The translations under genes and the position numbers were made by a program. Below, piece by piece: positions 9,690 to 20,013 of a DNA stretch of 64,000 nucleotides; positions within the stretch are counted from its first letter, which is position 1; every line of letters starts with the position of its first letter. Origin of the DNA: Vibrio superstes (GTDB lineage Bacteria > Pseudomonadota > Gammaproteobacteria > Enterobacterales > Vibrionaceae); NCBI RefSeq assembly GCF_003569005.1, contig NZ_BCUR01000004.1:737425-801424 (forward strand), read 5' to 3'. Under the pieces are notes generated by a model. That model had not been told where the DNA came from and did no database searches. It worked only from the letters and a program-made list of their open reading frames with translations.

Positions 9690-9766
9690 TGGTGGCTACT
9701 GCGGGATTTGAACCTGCGACCCCATCATTATGAGTGATGTGCTCTAACCAGCTGAGCTAAGTAGCC
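9690..9766 (-). tRNA. tRNA-Met (CAU), elongator, first gene of operon
   Basis: 77 bases, same sequence as the other two Met copies. It is the promoter-proximal gene, as metT is in E. coli. Confidence 0.96.
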
Positions 9767-9818
9767 ATTACCATATTGTCTTTCTCAATACTGTCAGACA
9801 GTGTCGAGAACGGAGCGC

Positions 9819-9847
9819 ATTATGCGTATATCCCCGGAAACCGTCAA
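9819..9847 (-). promoter_or_regulatory. Promoter of the tRNA operon
   Basis: On the complement: -35 TTGACG (9842-9847), a 17-base spacer, -10 CATAAT (9819-9824), followed by a G+C-rich discriminator GCGCTCCG. The G+C-rich discriminator is the classic signature of ppGpp (stringent) control of stable RNA promoters. Confidence 0.85.
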
Positions 9848-10029
9848 TAGTTTTTTTGAAGATTTTGTCACTTATAGCGCGTTCGAACTTTTTTTAAACA
9901 AAGCGCCCCGTTTTTATTCAAAAATGCATTAAGAATTAAACACAAACAGACAACAGAACTTGAGTGATTTGTGAGGTAGTTGGAGGATGGCTAGCTAAGT
10001 GTTTAGAAAGTTTTACTATGAACGCAAGA

Positions 10030-10055
10030 CAAAAAAGACCGCCGAAGCGATCTTT
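10030..10055 (-). terminator. Terminator downstream of ychF
   Basis: On the complement a 9-bp stem (AAAGATCGC, with one G-T pair) closes a TTCG tetraloop and is followed by T's. It terminates minus-strand transcription from ychF. Confidence 0.85.
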
Positions 10056-10085
10056 CCAATCAAAGCTTAATCAATGTTTAGCTAA

Positions 10086-10169
10086 GCTAGAGTGGGTTTA
10101 ATCAAGGAGGGTTCGCGCAGCATACAGGTGTATGTGAGCAAATCCGACGCAGAGTAAACTCATTCTAGC
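10086..10169. repeat. 84-bp imperfect palindrome downstream of ychF
   Basis: GCTAGAGTGGGTTTA (10086-10100) pairs with TAAACTCATTCTAGC (10155-10169), with two mismatched or wobble positions. A second hairpin, CATACAGGTGTATG (10121-10134), sits at the centre. It lies between the ychF stop and the ychF terminator, so it would be in the 3' UTR. A further match, GTTTAATCAAG, is repeated inverted near 10097 and 10172. Confidence 0.6.
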
Positions 10170-10183
10170 GACGATAAACTTGA

Positions 10184-11275
10184 TTAAACGTTGAAGCGGA
10201 AATGAATAACATCCCCATCTTTAACGATGTAGTCTTTACCTTCTAGACGCCATTTACCTGCATCTTTAGCACCGCTTTCACCCTTAAACTGGATAAAATC
10301 ATCGTAACCAACCACTTCAGCACGGATGAAGCCTTTCTCAAAGTCAGTGTGGATCTTACCTGCAGATTGAGGAGCCGTTGCGCCAATAGGAATAGTCCAA
10401 GCGCGAACCTCTTTAACACCTGCAGTGAAGTAAGTTTGCAGAGTAAGAAGATCATAACCTGAACGAATAACACGGTTTAGACCAGGTTCTTCGATGCCCA
10501 TATCAGCAAGGAATTCAGCACGGTCTTCTTCATCCAGTTCCGCCATTTCAGATTCGATTGCAGCACAAACAGGAACGACTACGTTGTTCTCTTTTTCAGC
10601 AAACTCACGAACAGCATCAAGATACTGGTTATCTTCAAAACCATCTTCCGCAACGTTAGCGATGTACATGGTTGGCTTTAGGGTTAGGAAGTTTAGGTAA
10701 CCGATAGCCGCGTGTTCTTCTTTGCTTAGCTCAATAGTACGAGCCATGCCGCCTTCAGTAAGGATAGGAAGAAGCTTTTCTAATACAGCAAGCTCAAATT
10801 TGGCGTCTTGATCACCACCTTTCGCTTTTTTAGTATTACGGAAAATTGCACGCTCACAGCTATCTAAATCGGCCATCGCTAGCTCAAGGTTGATCACCTC
10901 AATGTCTTCGATTGGCGATACTTTACCTGATACGTGAACGATGTTTTCGTCTTCAAAACAGCGAACAACGTGACCAATAGCATCAGTTTCACGGATGTTA
11001 GCTAGGAATTTGTTGCCTAGACCTTCACCACGAGATGCACCCGCTACCAGACCTGCAATATCCACAAATTCCATAGTAGTAGGCAGGATCTTTTGTGGAT
11101 TTACGATTTCAGCAAGAGCGTCTAATCGTAGATCTGGCACAGGAACCACACCTGTGTTTGGTTCGATGGTACAGAACGGGAAGTTAGCCGCCTCGATACC
11201 TGCTTTAGTTAGAGCATTGAAAAGAGTTGATTTACCAACGTTTGGAAGACCAACGATGCCACATTTAAAACCCAT
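10184..11275 (-). CDS. ychF: Redox-regulated ATPase YchF (Obg-like)
   Basis: Ribosome-associated P-loop NTPase of the Obg/YchF family, which prefers ATP. At 363 residues it has G1 GLPNVGKST at the N-terminus, G3 [10 protein letters not shown], the atypical G4-region motif NVAED in place of NKxD (the basis of ATP preference), a helical coiled-coil insertion, and a C-terminal TGS domain ending in [11 protein letters not shown]. It lies 10 bases after pth, as in E. coli. Confidence 0.97.
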   Translation of the reverse strand: MGFKCGIVGLPNVGKSTLFNALTKAGIEAANFPFCTIEPNTGVVPVPDLRLDALAEIVNPQKILPTTMEFVDIAGLVAGASRGEGLGNKFLANIRETDAIGHVVRCFEDENIVHVSGKVSPIEDIEVINLELAMADLDSCERAIFRNTKKAKGGDQDAKFELAVLEKLLPILTEGGMARTIELSKEEHAAIGYLNFLTLKPTMYIANVAEDGFEDNQYLDAVREFAEKENNVVVPVCAAIESEMAELDEEDRAEFLADMGIEEPGLNRVIRSGYDLLTLQTYFTAGVKEVRAWTIPIGATAPQSAGKIHTDFEKGFIRAEVVGYDDFIQFKGESGAKDAGKWRLEGKDYIVKDGDVIHFRFNV

Positions 11276-11285
11276 GATTAAAACC

Positions 11286-11876
11286 TTATTCTGCTTTGAA
11301 CGTGTGTAAGCGATTTTGTGCTTTAGTTAAACCGTCTTTTAGCAATATATCTAAACTGCGTACGGACTCGTCGACTACGGCTTCAAGGCATTCTTGCTCT
11401 TTAGCTGGAGCTTTGCCTAATACATAGCCAGCTACGCGGTCTTTATGACCAGGGTGGCCGATGCCGATGCGTAGTCGATAAAATTCTTTGTTATTGCCTA
11501 GTTTGCTAATGGAGTCTTTTAATCCATTGTGGCCACCGTGACCGCCACCTTTCTTGAACTTGCCGACGCCCGGAGGTAAGTCTAGTTCATCGTGTGCGAT
11601 CATTATCTCTTCAGGTTTAATCTGATAAAACTTGGCTAATGCCGCAACAGATTTACCAGATAGATTCATAAAGGTGGTCGGGATCAACAAGCGTAGGTCG
11701 TGACCATTTGCCAAGATTCTTCCGGTGAAACCAAAAAACTTTGGCTCATTTTTTAGTGTCACATTGTGTACGCGAGCTAATTCTTCGACGACCCAAGCGC
11801 CTGCATTGTGACGTGTTTTAGCGTATTCCGGACCCGGATTCGCCAGACCGACAAGTAATTTGATTTCTTGGCTCAA
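11286..11876 (-). CDS. pth: Peptidyl-tRNA hydrolase
   Basis: Releases tRNA from prematurely dropped peptidyl-tRNA. At 196 residues it has the N-terminal motif [19 protein letters not shown] with the catalytic His, the conserved FMNLSG and HDELDLPPG, and the [12 protein letters not shown] loop. It pairs with ychF and probably shares its transcript. Confidence 0.97.
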   Translation of the reverse strand: MSQEIKLLVGLANPGPEYAKTRHNAGAWVVEELARVHNVTLKNEPKFFGFTGRILANGHDLRLLIPTTFMNLSGKSVAALAKFYQIKPEEIMIAHDELDLPPGVGKFKKGGGHGGHNGLKDSISKLGNNKEFYRLRIGIGHPGHKDRVAGYVLGKAPAKEQECLEAVVDESVRSLDILLKDGLTKAQNRLHTFKAE

Positions 11877-11945
11877 GATTTGACTCTCGTAAATGTAGGT
11901 GACAATAAAAAGCGCGATATGATAGCACGCAACGCGGCTAAGAGT

Positions 11946-11983
11946 AAAAAATCCCGGTGCTTATTAATAAGTACCGGGATTTT
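11946..11983 (-). terminator. Terminator of prs
   Basis: A long inverted repeat: AAAATCCCGGTACTTAT on the complement pairs with ATAAGCACCGGGATTTT, followed by T's. It lies between prs and pth, so prs and pth-ychF are likely separate transcription units. Confidence 0.88.
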
Positions 11984-12024
11984 CAAAGTTATTTAGGTTC
12001 AATGGAACCCGATGTTAGCAACAA

Positions 12025-12972
12025 TTAGTGGCTGAACATCGCTGAGATTGACTCTTCGTTGCTGATGCGACGAATAGCTTCAGCAAGCATGCTAGATAGA
12101 GTTAGCTGAGTAACCTTACCTGTTGCTGCCATCTCTTTGCTCAATGTGATTGAGTCAGTGATGATCACTTGGTCAAGCACAGAGTTTTTGATGTTCTTAG
12201 CTGCATTGCCAGAGAACACTGCGTGAGTTGCGTAAGCAAATACACGCTTAGCGCCGCGCTCTTTAAGAGCTTCAGCAGCCTTACACAGAGTGCCACCAGT
12301 ATCAATCATGTCATCAACGATCACGCAGTCGCGACCTTCAACATCACCGATTAGGTTCATTACTTCTGAAACGTTAGCACGTGGACGACGCTTATCTACG
12401 ATAGCGATGTCGATGTCACCAAGCGCTTTAGCAGTAGCACGAGCACGTACAACACCACCAAGATCTGGAGAAACAACAACAGGATCTTCTAGGCCACGGT
12501 TTGCCATGTCTTCGAGTAGTACTGGAGTACCGAAGATGTTGTCTACCGGCACGTCGAAGAAACCTTGAATTTGTTCAGCGTGTAGGTCGATAGTTAGAAC
12601 GCGGTCAACACCAACGTTAGACAAGAAGTCAGCGACTACTTTAGCCGTGATTGGCACACGAGCAGAACGCACTCGGCGATCTTGGCGAGCATAGCCGAAG
12701 TAAGGGATTACAGCTGTAATACGGCCAGCAGAAGCACGACGCATAGCGTCGATCATTACCACCAATTCCATTAGATTGTCATTGGTAGGTGCGCACGTTG
12801 ATTGGATGATAAATACATCGCTACCACGAACGTTTTCATTAATTTGTACAGCGACTTCGCCGTCAGAAAAACGGTCTACAGTAGCATCACCTAGAGAAAT
12901 GTATAGGCGATCAGCAATGCGTTGGGCTAGTTCAGGTGTTGCGTTACCAGCAAATAGCTTCATATCAGGCAC
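12025..12972 (-). CDS. prs: Ribose-phosphate pyrophosphokinase
   Basis: Makes PRPP from ribose 5-phosphate and ATP for purine, pyrimidine, His, Trp and NAD synthesis. At 315 residues, the class I length. Recognised by the ATP-loop motif [10 protein letters not shown], the metal-binding His in [13 protein letters not shown], and the PRPP loop [10 protein letters not shown]. It lies 26 bases after ispE, giving the lolB-ispE-prs order usual for gammaproteobacteria. Confidence 0.98.
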   Translation of the reverse strand: MPDMKLFAGNATPELAQRIADRLYISLGDATVDRFSDGEVAVQINENVRGSDVFIIQSTCAPTNDNLMELVVMIDAMRRASAGRITAVIPYFGYARQDRRVRSARVPITAKVVADFLSNVGVDRVLTIDLHAEQIQGFFDVPVDNIFGTPVLLEDMANRGLEDPVVVSPDLGGVVRARATAKALGDIDIAIVDKRRPRANVSEVMNLIGDVEGRDCVIVDDMIDTGGTLCKAAEALKERGAKRVFAYATHAVFSGNAAKNIKNSVLDQVIITDSITLSKEMAATGKVTQLTLSSMLAEAIRRISNEESISAMFSH

Positions 12973-12998
12973 GGTGGAAACCTCAAGGTTGCGTCCAG

Positions 12999-13868
12999 TT
13001 AATTGGGTAGTGTTTGGGCAGTAAACTGCGCCAATGTCAGGTGCAAAGGAGAAATATTGTTTCCTTGTGCAACAAATGCTGTTGTATTTTCAGGGAGTTG
13101 TCTTAATATGGTTTCCGCTTCATGTTGAGTATCAAACTCAGCAAAAACGCAAGATCCTGTCCCCGTCAATCTTGACGGCGCGTATTGTAACAGCCATGAA
13201 AGTTGCTTATCAACCTCTGGGTACAGTAAACGCACTATTTTTTCGCAATCGTTTTCGTAAGGACTGCTATCTAGTTCATTCCAGCCACGTTTTTTGGTGT
13301 CTCGCGTCAGATCTGGATGGGTAAAAATATCTACAGTGGCGATGCTAACGTCCGGTCTCACCACTAAATACCACTTTTCTGCAGGAGTCACTTGGGTCAA
13401 ATTCTCCCCGACACCCTCTGCAAAGGCGGCAAAGCCTTGCACAAATACCGGAACATCAGCACCTAAGCTTAATCCAATATCTGCTAATTGTGGCAGAGGA
13501 ATGTTCAGATCCCATAAATAGTTAAGAGCCACTAAAGTCGTTGCAGCATTTGAAGAACCTCCACCAATGCCGCCCCCCATAGGTAATACTTTCTTTATAT
13601 GAATATCAGCGCCGAACTTGCATTTTGCGTGCGCTTGTAAGGCTGCAGCCGCTTTCCAGATTAGGTTTTGCTCCAGTGGCACACCCGTAAGCTCAGGGGT
13701 CACCGTAATTTTTCCGCTATCGTTAGCCGTAATGCTGAGTTCATCGCCAAAGTTAATGAACTGGAATAAGGTTTGCAGTTCGTGGTAGCCATTGGCACGA
13801 CGACCCGTAATGTAGAGAAAAAGATTAAGTTTGGCAGGAGAAGGCCAAGTGGTTGGTGTGGTTATCAT
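12999..13868 (-). CDS. ispE: 4-diphosphocytidyl-2-C-methyl-D-erythritol kinase
   Basis: GHMP kinase of the non-mevalonate isoprenoid pathway. The glycine-rich ATP loop [15 protein letters not shown] and the N-terminal [13 protein letters not shown] are clear. The ATG at 13868 overlaps the lolB TGA as ATGA, which supports it as the start (289 residues); an upstream in-frame ATG at 13880 would add four residues. The C-terminal motif [12 protein letters not shown] is intact. Likely translationally coupled to lolB. Confidence 0.95.
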   Translation of the reverse strand: MITTPTTWPSPAKLNLFLYITGRRANGYHELQTLFQFINFGDELSITANDSGKITVTPELTGVPLEQNLIWKAAAALQAHAKCKFGADIHIKKVLPMGGGIGGGSSNAATTLVALNYLWDLNIPLPQLADIGLSLGADVPVFVQGFAAFAEGVGENLTQVTPAEKWYLVVRPDVSIATVDIFTHPDLTRDTKKRGWNELDSSPYENDCEKIVRLLYPEVDKQLSWLLQYAPSRLTGTGSCVFAEFDTQHEAETILRQLPENTTAFVAQGNNISPLHLTLAQFTAQTLPN

Positions 13869-14491
13869 TGGATCTCCCACTTGCTAACAGCAATGTTCAA
13901 CTTAATTGGCTCGCGAGAGAGGGTCATTCTATTAGGTAGAATAACATCTTCGCTTTCTTGATAGCCTTTATAGTCCATCAACCAGATTTGCTCACCACGA
14001 GTTTGCTGAAGCGAAAGCAATGTACCGTTGTCGGCCACTTGGAAGTTATCAGCCGCGGTAGGCTGTCCTTTAATCCAGTCTTGCATATAAACGATAGGTA
14101 GACGCATGCCCGTCAGCTGATAGAAAAGTAGGTCGGCATCTTTGTCAAAGTAACGATTGCCATCAATGTCGGTCACCTTTGCCCCTTCATCATCAATCAC
14201 AAGGTTCAATACAGTCTTACCTAAAAAGGTAGATAGGCGCAGTTCACTCTTTTCAGGAGATTGTTTCCAGTGGAAATTTAGGCTTTGGCGCTGAGTTGGG
14301 TCTATATAGCCAAGCTTTCCTGTGATGCGAAAATGAGTCAGAGCGGACAGTTTTTGCTGATGGTCTTGATATTCGACACTGTGCGTAGGCATGTGCTGTG
14401 TGGTTTCACAGCCAAACAGAAGTAAGACCAAAACAATTGGTGTAAACCTAACCAACCATTTAGAAAAAAAGGATATTTGAGTCATTTGCAT
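13865..14491 (-). CDS. lolB: Outer-membrane lipoprotein LolB
   Basis: Receives lipoproteins from LolA and inserts them in the outer membrane. At 208 residues it has a lipoprotein signal peptide (about 11-28) with lipobox LLFGC and Cys28 as the acylated residue; no Asp follows the Cys, consistent with outer-membrane sorting. LolB-type beta-sheet motifs follow ([18 protein letters not shown]). Divergent from hemA, as in other gammaproteobacteria. The start may instead be the Met at residue 3. Confidence 0.94.
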   Translation of the reverse strand: MQMTQISFFSKWLVRFTPIVLVLLLFGCETTQHMPTHSVEYQDHQQKLSALTHFRITGKLGYIDPTQRQSLNFHWKQSPEKSELRLSTFLGKTVLNLVIDDEGAKVTDIDGNRYFDKDADLLFYQLTGMRLPIVYMQDWIKGQPTAADNFQVADNGTLLSLQQTRGEQIWLMDYKGYQESEDVILPNRMTLSREPIKLNIAVSKWEIQ

Positions 14492-14607
14492 GGCAAGAAT
14501 GAGAGTTCTGATTCAAGGTTTGTGCCAATGATACAATAAAGCCTCTTTTATTGCTGTAGTGGTTCAAGTAAAATTGCGGTTTTGTTTTGTCCATGTCTAA
14601 GTAGTCC

Positions 14608-15864
14608 ATGTCTCTATTGACCATAGGAATCAATCACAATACCGCCTCGGTGGAACTGAGAGAAAAAGTCGCGTTTTCTCCAGATAAGATGAGCGATGCC
14701 TTGCAGCAGTTGCAATCAATGCCTGTGGTCAGTGGCAGTGTGATCTTATCTACGTGTAACCGCACAGAGCTCTATGTTGATGTTGATGCGCAAGCAAGCA
14801 ACGCTATTGTGGATTGGTTGATTGACTTCCATCAGGTTGATGATGGTGATTTAAAGCCAAGCCTCTATACACATAGCGATGAGCAGGCTATCCAGCATCT
14901 GATGCGAGTTTCGTGTGGACTGGACTCTCTCGTTTTGGGCGAGCCTCAAATCTTGGGGCAAGTGAAGCAAGCCTACGCTGATGCGAAAGAACATGAAGCG
15001 GTGCAAGGTAACCTTGATAAGCTTTTTCAAAAGGCTTTCTCTGTTGCTAAGCGCGTTCGGACAGAAACTGACATTGGTGGCAATGCTGTATCTGTTGCCT
15101 ATGCCGCGTGCACTCTAGCAAAGCATATCTTTGAGTCCTTAGATCGCTCGCGTGTGCTGCTCGTAGGCGCCGGTGAAACGATTGAATTAGTTGCCAAGCA
15201 TCTGTCGGATAATGGTTGCACGCAAATGACGGTAGCCAATCGAACCAAGGAGCGAGCAGCAGGCTTAGCATCGCAGTTCGATGCACAAGTCGTGAGCTTA
15301 AGTGAGATTCCTACAGCACTGGCTCAAGCCGATATAGTGATCAGCTCAACCGCCAGTCCTCTGCCCATTATTGGTAAGGGCATGGTAGAAAGTGCCCTTA
15401 AGTCTCGTAGGCATAAGCCGATATTGTTTATCGATATTGCTGTCCCTCGTGATATTGAATCTGAGGTATCAGAGTTAAGCGATGCGTATCTATATACTGT
15501 CGATGACCTGCAGTCCATCATTGACCAGAATATTGAACAACGCAGAGCAGAAGCGGTTCAGGCAGAAAAAATCATTGGTATTGAGAGCAAAGAGTTTCAA
15601 AGCTGGTTGCGCTCTCGAAAAGCAGTAGAAAGTATTAGGGATTACCGCCGTGCATCCCACACGATAAGACAAGATTTGCTCGCTAAGAGCTTGCAAGCTT
15701 TGAGCACTGGTGGTGATCCAGAAAAAGTATTACTAGAGTTAAGCAACAAATTAACCAATAAGCTTATCCATGCCCCAACTAAGGCGCTTCAAGAGGCGGC
15801 TGAGAAGGGAGAGTTGGATGATTTGGCTGTATTGAGAAAAAGCCTAGGTCTCGAAGACCTTTAA
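14608..15864 (+). CDS. hemA: Glutamyl-tRNA reductase
   Basis: First step of C5 tetrapyrrole synthesis: NADPH reduction of Glu-tRNA to glutamate-1-semialdehyde. At 418 residues it has the catalytic Cys in [11 protein letters not shown] (near residue 50), the substrate motif [20 protein letters not shown], the NADPH-binding [13 protein letters not shown], and a C-terminal dimerisation helix. First gene of the hemA-prfA-prmC-sirB2-sirB1-kdsA run. Confidence 0.98.
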   Translation: MSLLTIGINHNTASVELREKVAFSPDKMSDALQQLQSMPVVSGSVILSTCNRTELYVDVDAQASNAIVDWLIDFHQVDDGDLKPSLYTHSDEQAIQHLMRVSCGLDSLVLGEPQILGQVKQAYADAKEHEAVQGNLDKLFQKAFSVAKRVRTETDIGGNAVSVAYAACTLAKHIFESLDRSRVLLVGAGETIELVAKHLSDNGCTQMTVANRTKERAAGLASQFDAQVVSLSEIPTALAQADIVISSTASPLPIIGKGMVESALKSRRHKPILFIDIAVPRDIESEVSELSDAYLYTVDDLQSIIDQNIEQRRAEAVQAEKIIGIESKEFQSWLRSRKAVESIRDYRRASHTIRQDLLAKSLQALSTGGDPEKVLLELSNKLTNKLIHAPTKALQEAAEKGELDDLAVLRKSLGLEDL

Positions 15865-15880
15865 CTAATTTAAGAAGAAT

Positions 15881-16969
15881 ATGAAAGCATCGATTTTAGT
15901 GAAGTTAGAAACGCTGGTTGAGCGTTACGAAGAAGTGCAGCACCTGCTTGGTGATCCCGATGTTATTGGCGATCAAAACAAGTTCCGCGCGCTATCAAAA
16001 GAGTATTCTCAGCTAGAGGAAGTCACTAAGTGCTTCCAAGCCTATCAGCAAGCTCAAGAAGACCTTGAAGCGGCGCAAGAGATGGCTAACGAAGATGATC
16101 CTGAGATGAAAGAAATGGCTCAGGAAGAAATCAAAGATGCAAAAGCAAACATCGAGTCTTTGACCGATGAGCTACAAATCTTACTTCTACCTAAAGATCC
16201 AAACGATGAGCGTAACTGTTTCCTTGAGATCCGCGCGGGTGCTGGTGGTGATGAAGCGGGTATTTTCGCAGGTAACCTTTTCCGCATGTACTCTAAGTTT
16301 GCAGAGAAGAAAGGCTGGCGCGTTGAAGTCATGAGTGCTAACGAGTCAGAGCAAGGCGGATATAAAGAAGTGATCGCTAAGATTTCTGGTGACGGCGTTT
16401 ACGGCACCATGAAGTTTGAATCAGGCGGTCACCGCGTACAACGCGTTCCAGAGACTGAGTCTCAAGGCCGTGTACATACATCAGCATGTACTGTTGCGAT
16501 CATGCCTGAGATCCCTGAAGCGGATCTGCCAGAGATTAAAGCAAACGATCTTAAGATTGATACCTTCCGTGCATCCGGCGCGGGTGGTCAGCACGTTAAC
16601 ACCACTGACTCTGCGATTCGTATTACTCACTTGCCAACAGGCACGGTAGTAGAATGTCAGGACGAGCGTTCACAGCATAAGAACAAAGCGAAAGCGATGT
16701 CTGTGCTAGCGGCTCGTATTATTCAAGCCGAAGAAGCTAAGCGCGCAGCTGAGGTTTCAGATACTCGTCGTAACCTATTGGGTTCAGGTGACCGTAGTGA
16801 CCGTATTCGTACCTACAACTACCCACAAGGCCGAGTGTCTGATCACCGTATCAACCTAACTCTGTACCGTCTAAATGAGGTACTGGAAGGCGATATGCAC
16901 GCGCTTATCGATCCTGTGATGACTGAACACCAAGCTGATCAGCTAGCAGCCCTTTCTGAGCACGGCTAA
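15881..16969 (+). CDS. prfA: Peptide chain release factor 1
   Basis: Reads UAA and UAG and triggers peptide release. At 362 residues the GGQ catalytic motif is clear ([17 protein letters not shown]). The stop-codon tripeptide region reads VPETESQGR, so the PxT tripeptide is P190-E-T192, where E. coli has PAT. It lies 16 bases after hemA and three bases before prmC, the methylase that modifies its GGQ glutamine. Confidence 0.98.
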   Translation: MKASILVKLETLVERYEEVQHLLGDPDVIGDQNKFRALSKEYSQLEEVTKCFQAYQQAQEDLEAAQEMANEDDPEMKEMAQEEIKDAKANIESLTDELQILLLPKDPNDERNCFLEIRAGAGGDEAGIFAGNLFRMYSKFAEKKGWRVEVMSANESEQGGYKEVIAKISGDGVYGTMKFESGGHRVQRVPETESQGRVHTSACTVAIMPEIPEADLPEIKANDLKIDTFRASGAGGQHVNTTDSAIRITHLPTGTVVECQDERSQHKNKAKAMSVLAARIIQAEEAKRAAEVSDTRRNLLGSGDRSDRIRTYNYPQGRVSDHRINLTLYRLNEVLEGDMHALIDPVMTEHQADQLAALSEHG

Positions 16970-16972
16970 TTC

Positions 16973-17830
16973 GTGTCTTTGCCTAGTATTCAAGAGTCGC
17001 TGGTTGCAGCGACTCTCTTGTTAACGGAGTCTGGCGCTGATTCAGCAAAGCTGGATGCTTCAGTACTGCTTTGTCATGTGCTACAAAAGCCGCGCAGCTA
17101 CCTACTAACTTGGCCAGAAAAAGCCCTCACCGAAGAACAGAATCAAGACTTTAATGCCTTGATAGAACGCCGCGTTGGTGGCGAGCCGGTTGCTTATATC
17201 ACAGGCGAACGAGAGTTTTGGTCACTGCCTTTAAAGGTTTCTCCGACTACCTTGATCCCACGTCCAGACACCGAACGCTTGGTCGAGCTTGCACTTGAAA
17301 AAATAAGCTCAGAGCCAAGTAAAGGATTAGATCTTGGCACTGGCACTGGCGCCATAGCGCTAGCCTTAGCATCTGAATGTCCCCACTTTGAATTTATCGG
17401 TGTAGATATTCAGGCGGATGCTCAGGTTCTTGCGACAGACAATGCAAGTCAATTGGGGATCCGTAATGCTCGCTTTTTACAAGGCAGTTGGTTTGAACCT
17501 GTTATTAACGAGGGGCCATTCCAGATCATCGTATCCAATCCTCCTTATATTGATGAGCAAGATCCGCATTTAGCGGTGGGAGACGTTCGATTTGAACCTG
17601 ATTCAGCGCTAGTGGCTAAGGACAATGGTTTAGCGGATCTTAGGCATATTGCATTGCATGCTACAGAATACCTTGCTCAGAATGGCTGGCTGCTGATGGA
17701 GCATGGCTATGATCAAGGGGAAGCAACACGACAAATTCTTACAGAGATGGGCTATGACTCAGTCTCTACTGAACAAGACTATGCCGGTCAAGATAGAGTG
17801 ACCTTAGGCCAATTTAAAGGAAGAAGTTAA
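16973..17830 (+). CDS. prmC: Release-factor glutamine N5-methyltransferase PrmC
   Basis: Methylates the Gln of the GGQ motif of RF1 and RF2. At 285 residues with a GTG start. The SAM-binding motif is GLDLGTGTGAIALAL and the catalytic motif is NPPYIDEQDPH. It begins three bases after prfA and its TAA overlaps the next ATG (TAATG), so the three products are probably coupled. Confidence 0.97.
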   Translation: MSLPSIQESLVAATLLLTESGADSAKLDASVLLCHVLQKPRSYLLTWPEKALTEEQNQDFNALIERRVGGEPVAYITGEREFWSLPLKVSPTTLIPRPDTERLVELALEKISSEPSKGLDLGTGTGAIALALASECPHFEFIGVDIQADAQVLATDNASQLGIRNARFLQGSWFEPVINEGPFQIIVSNPPYIDEQDPHLAVGDVRFEPDSALVAKDNGLADLRHIALHATEYLAQNGWLLMEHGYDQGEATRQILTEMGYDSVSTEQDYAGQDRVTLGQFKGRS

Positions 17831-18213
17831 TGTACGTTGCACTAAAGCACACCCATCTAATGTTGATAGCATTGAGTGCAGGATTATTTCTGACTCAGTA
17901 TATTTTGATGGTGACTAAATCACCGCTGCAAAACAAGACATTCATTAAAGTTGCACCACATGCCGTCAATGGCTTGCTGATCTTATCTGGCATCATGTTG
18001 CTGTTTGTGACGGGCTGGGTTCCATTTGCGCCTGGCTCTGAATGGCTATCTGAAAAGTTCACCGCGTTATTGGCCTACATTGCGCTTGGTGTGTTTGCGT
18101 TGCGCATGGGTAAAAACCAATTGCTACGTGGCTTTGCGTTCTTAGGAGCAATGGGTTGGTTATTGATGGCATTCAAGATTGGTATGACGAAAATGCCAAT
18201 GTTTATGGGGTAA
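17830..18213 (+). CDS. SirB2-family membrane protein
   Basis: A 127-residue protein with four predicted membrane helices (about 9-28, 43-62, 72-92 and 99-122), matching the SirB family found in this operon in gammaproteobacteria. The name comes from an invasion-regulation phenotype in Salmonella; the molecular role is unknown. It overlaps the prmC stop and is three bases from the next gene. Confidence 0.88.
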   Translation: MYVALKHTHLMLIALSAGLFLTQYILMVTKSPLQNKTFIKVAPHAVNGLLILSGIMLLFVTGWVPFAPGSEWLSEKFTALLAYIALGVFALRMGKNQLLRGFAFLGAMGWLLMAFKIGMTKMPMFMG

Positions 18214-18216
18214 GCA

Positions 18217-19026
18217 ATGTCAGATCTGTGGTTTAACGGTCTTGATGATTTAGAATTGGTCGAAGGCGCATTGCGTCTTTGCTCTCAGGTCGACCCTAGC
18301 ATTAATGCGACTTGGGTTGAGCTGCAATTAGAAAAGATGCTTGATGAGGCTGAACAGGTTTTATCAAGAGAAACGAATGAGAAGGCACGCTTTGATGCCT
18401 TGCTACGCATGTTCTATCAGGAGTGGGGCTTTCAGGGTGACTATGAAAACTACTTTTCTTCGGAGAACGCTTTTGTAGAAAAGGTTCTGCAACGTAAGAA
18501 GGGCATTCCAGTGAGTCTTGGTGCACTGCTGTTGTATTTAGGTCGTAAACTCGGTTTCCCAATAGAGGGTGTCAGCTTTCCTACTCAGTTCCTGTTAGTG
18601 GTTAAATGGCCAGAGATGAAGCCAGACTACGTGAACCCATTTAATGGCGAGTATGTCGCTAAGCACACATTGCAGTCTTGGCTTAAAGGCGCCGAGGGTA
18701 ATGCGGCTATGCTTAAACCTGAGCATTTATCGATTGCCGATACCTCTACCATAATCGGTCGCTGGCTAGGTGTGCTAAAGGGCGCTCTTATGCGTGAGGA
18801 ACGCTATACTCAAGCTTTGGCGTGTAGCAATCTAGCACTCAGCCTAGTGCCTGAAGATCCGTATGAGATTCGCGATAGAGGTTTTATCTATCAGCAGCTA
18901 AATTGCTTCCAGGTTGCACGTAAAGATTACGAATTCTTCATTGAGAAGTGTCCCCATGATCCAGCGGCAGACATGCTCAAGTTGCAGTTAAAATCCATTA
19001 ATGACGAGCCAGTGGTTTTACACTAG
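18217..19026 (+). CDS. SirB1-family transglutaminase-like/TPR protein
   Basis: 269 residues. The N-terminal two-thirds match the SirB1 transglutaminase-like fold (FQGDYENYFSSENAFVEKVLQRKKGIPVS... style; conserved RKKGIPVSLGALLLYLGRKLG); the C-terminal third (about 185-260) has two TPR-like helices pairs (ALACSNLALSLVPEDPYEIRDRG). Always found with hemA-prfA-prmC and kdsA in this group. Function not established. Confidence 0.87.
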   Translation: MSDLWFNGLDDLELVEGALRLCSQVDPSINATWVELQLEKMLDEAEQVLSRETNEKARFDALLRMFYQEWGFQGDYENYFSSENAFVEKVLQRKKGIPVSLGALLLYLGRKLGFPIEGVSFPTQFLLVVKWPEMKPDYVNPFNGEYVAKHTLQSWLKGAEGNAAMLKPEHLSIADTSTIIGRWLGVLKGALMREERYTQALACSNLALSLVPEDPYEIRDRGFIYQQLNCFQVARKDYEFFIEKCPHDPAADMLKLQLKSINDEPVVLH

Positions 19027-19035
19027 CTTCAATAA

Positions 19036-19902
<867 letters not shown>

Positions 19903-19935
19903 GGTTTAACACTCTAACTCTGTGATAGTAATAGT

Positions 19936-19972
19936 AAAAACGGGCATTGCATTCGCATGCCCGTTTTTTTGT
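19936..19972 (+). terminator. Terminator of the hemA-kdsA operon
   Basis: AAAAACGGGCAT pairs with ATGCCCGTTTTT around a nine-base loop, followed by T's. Confidence 0.93.
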
Positions 19973-20013
19973 TGCTATTTTTTGTGCGAATACATTTCAT
20001 TGGAAAGATATAC

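Noticed and set aside
9531..9737. A 68-codon plus-strand frame in the tRNA operon.
   Set aside because: It is made of the complements of Gln, Leu and Met tRNA genes (motif ERLELS from the Leu gene).
19957..20013. Earlier start for the NutA-type gene.
   Set aside because: It lies in the T-run and hairpin of the kdsA terminator; the lipoprotein signal starts later.
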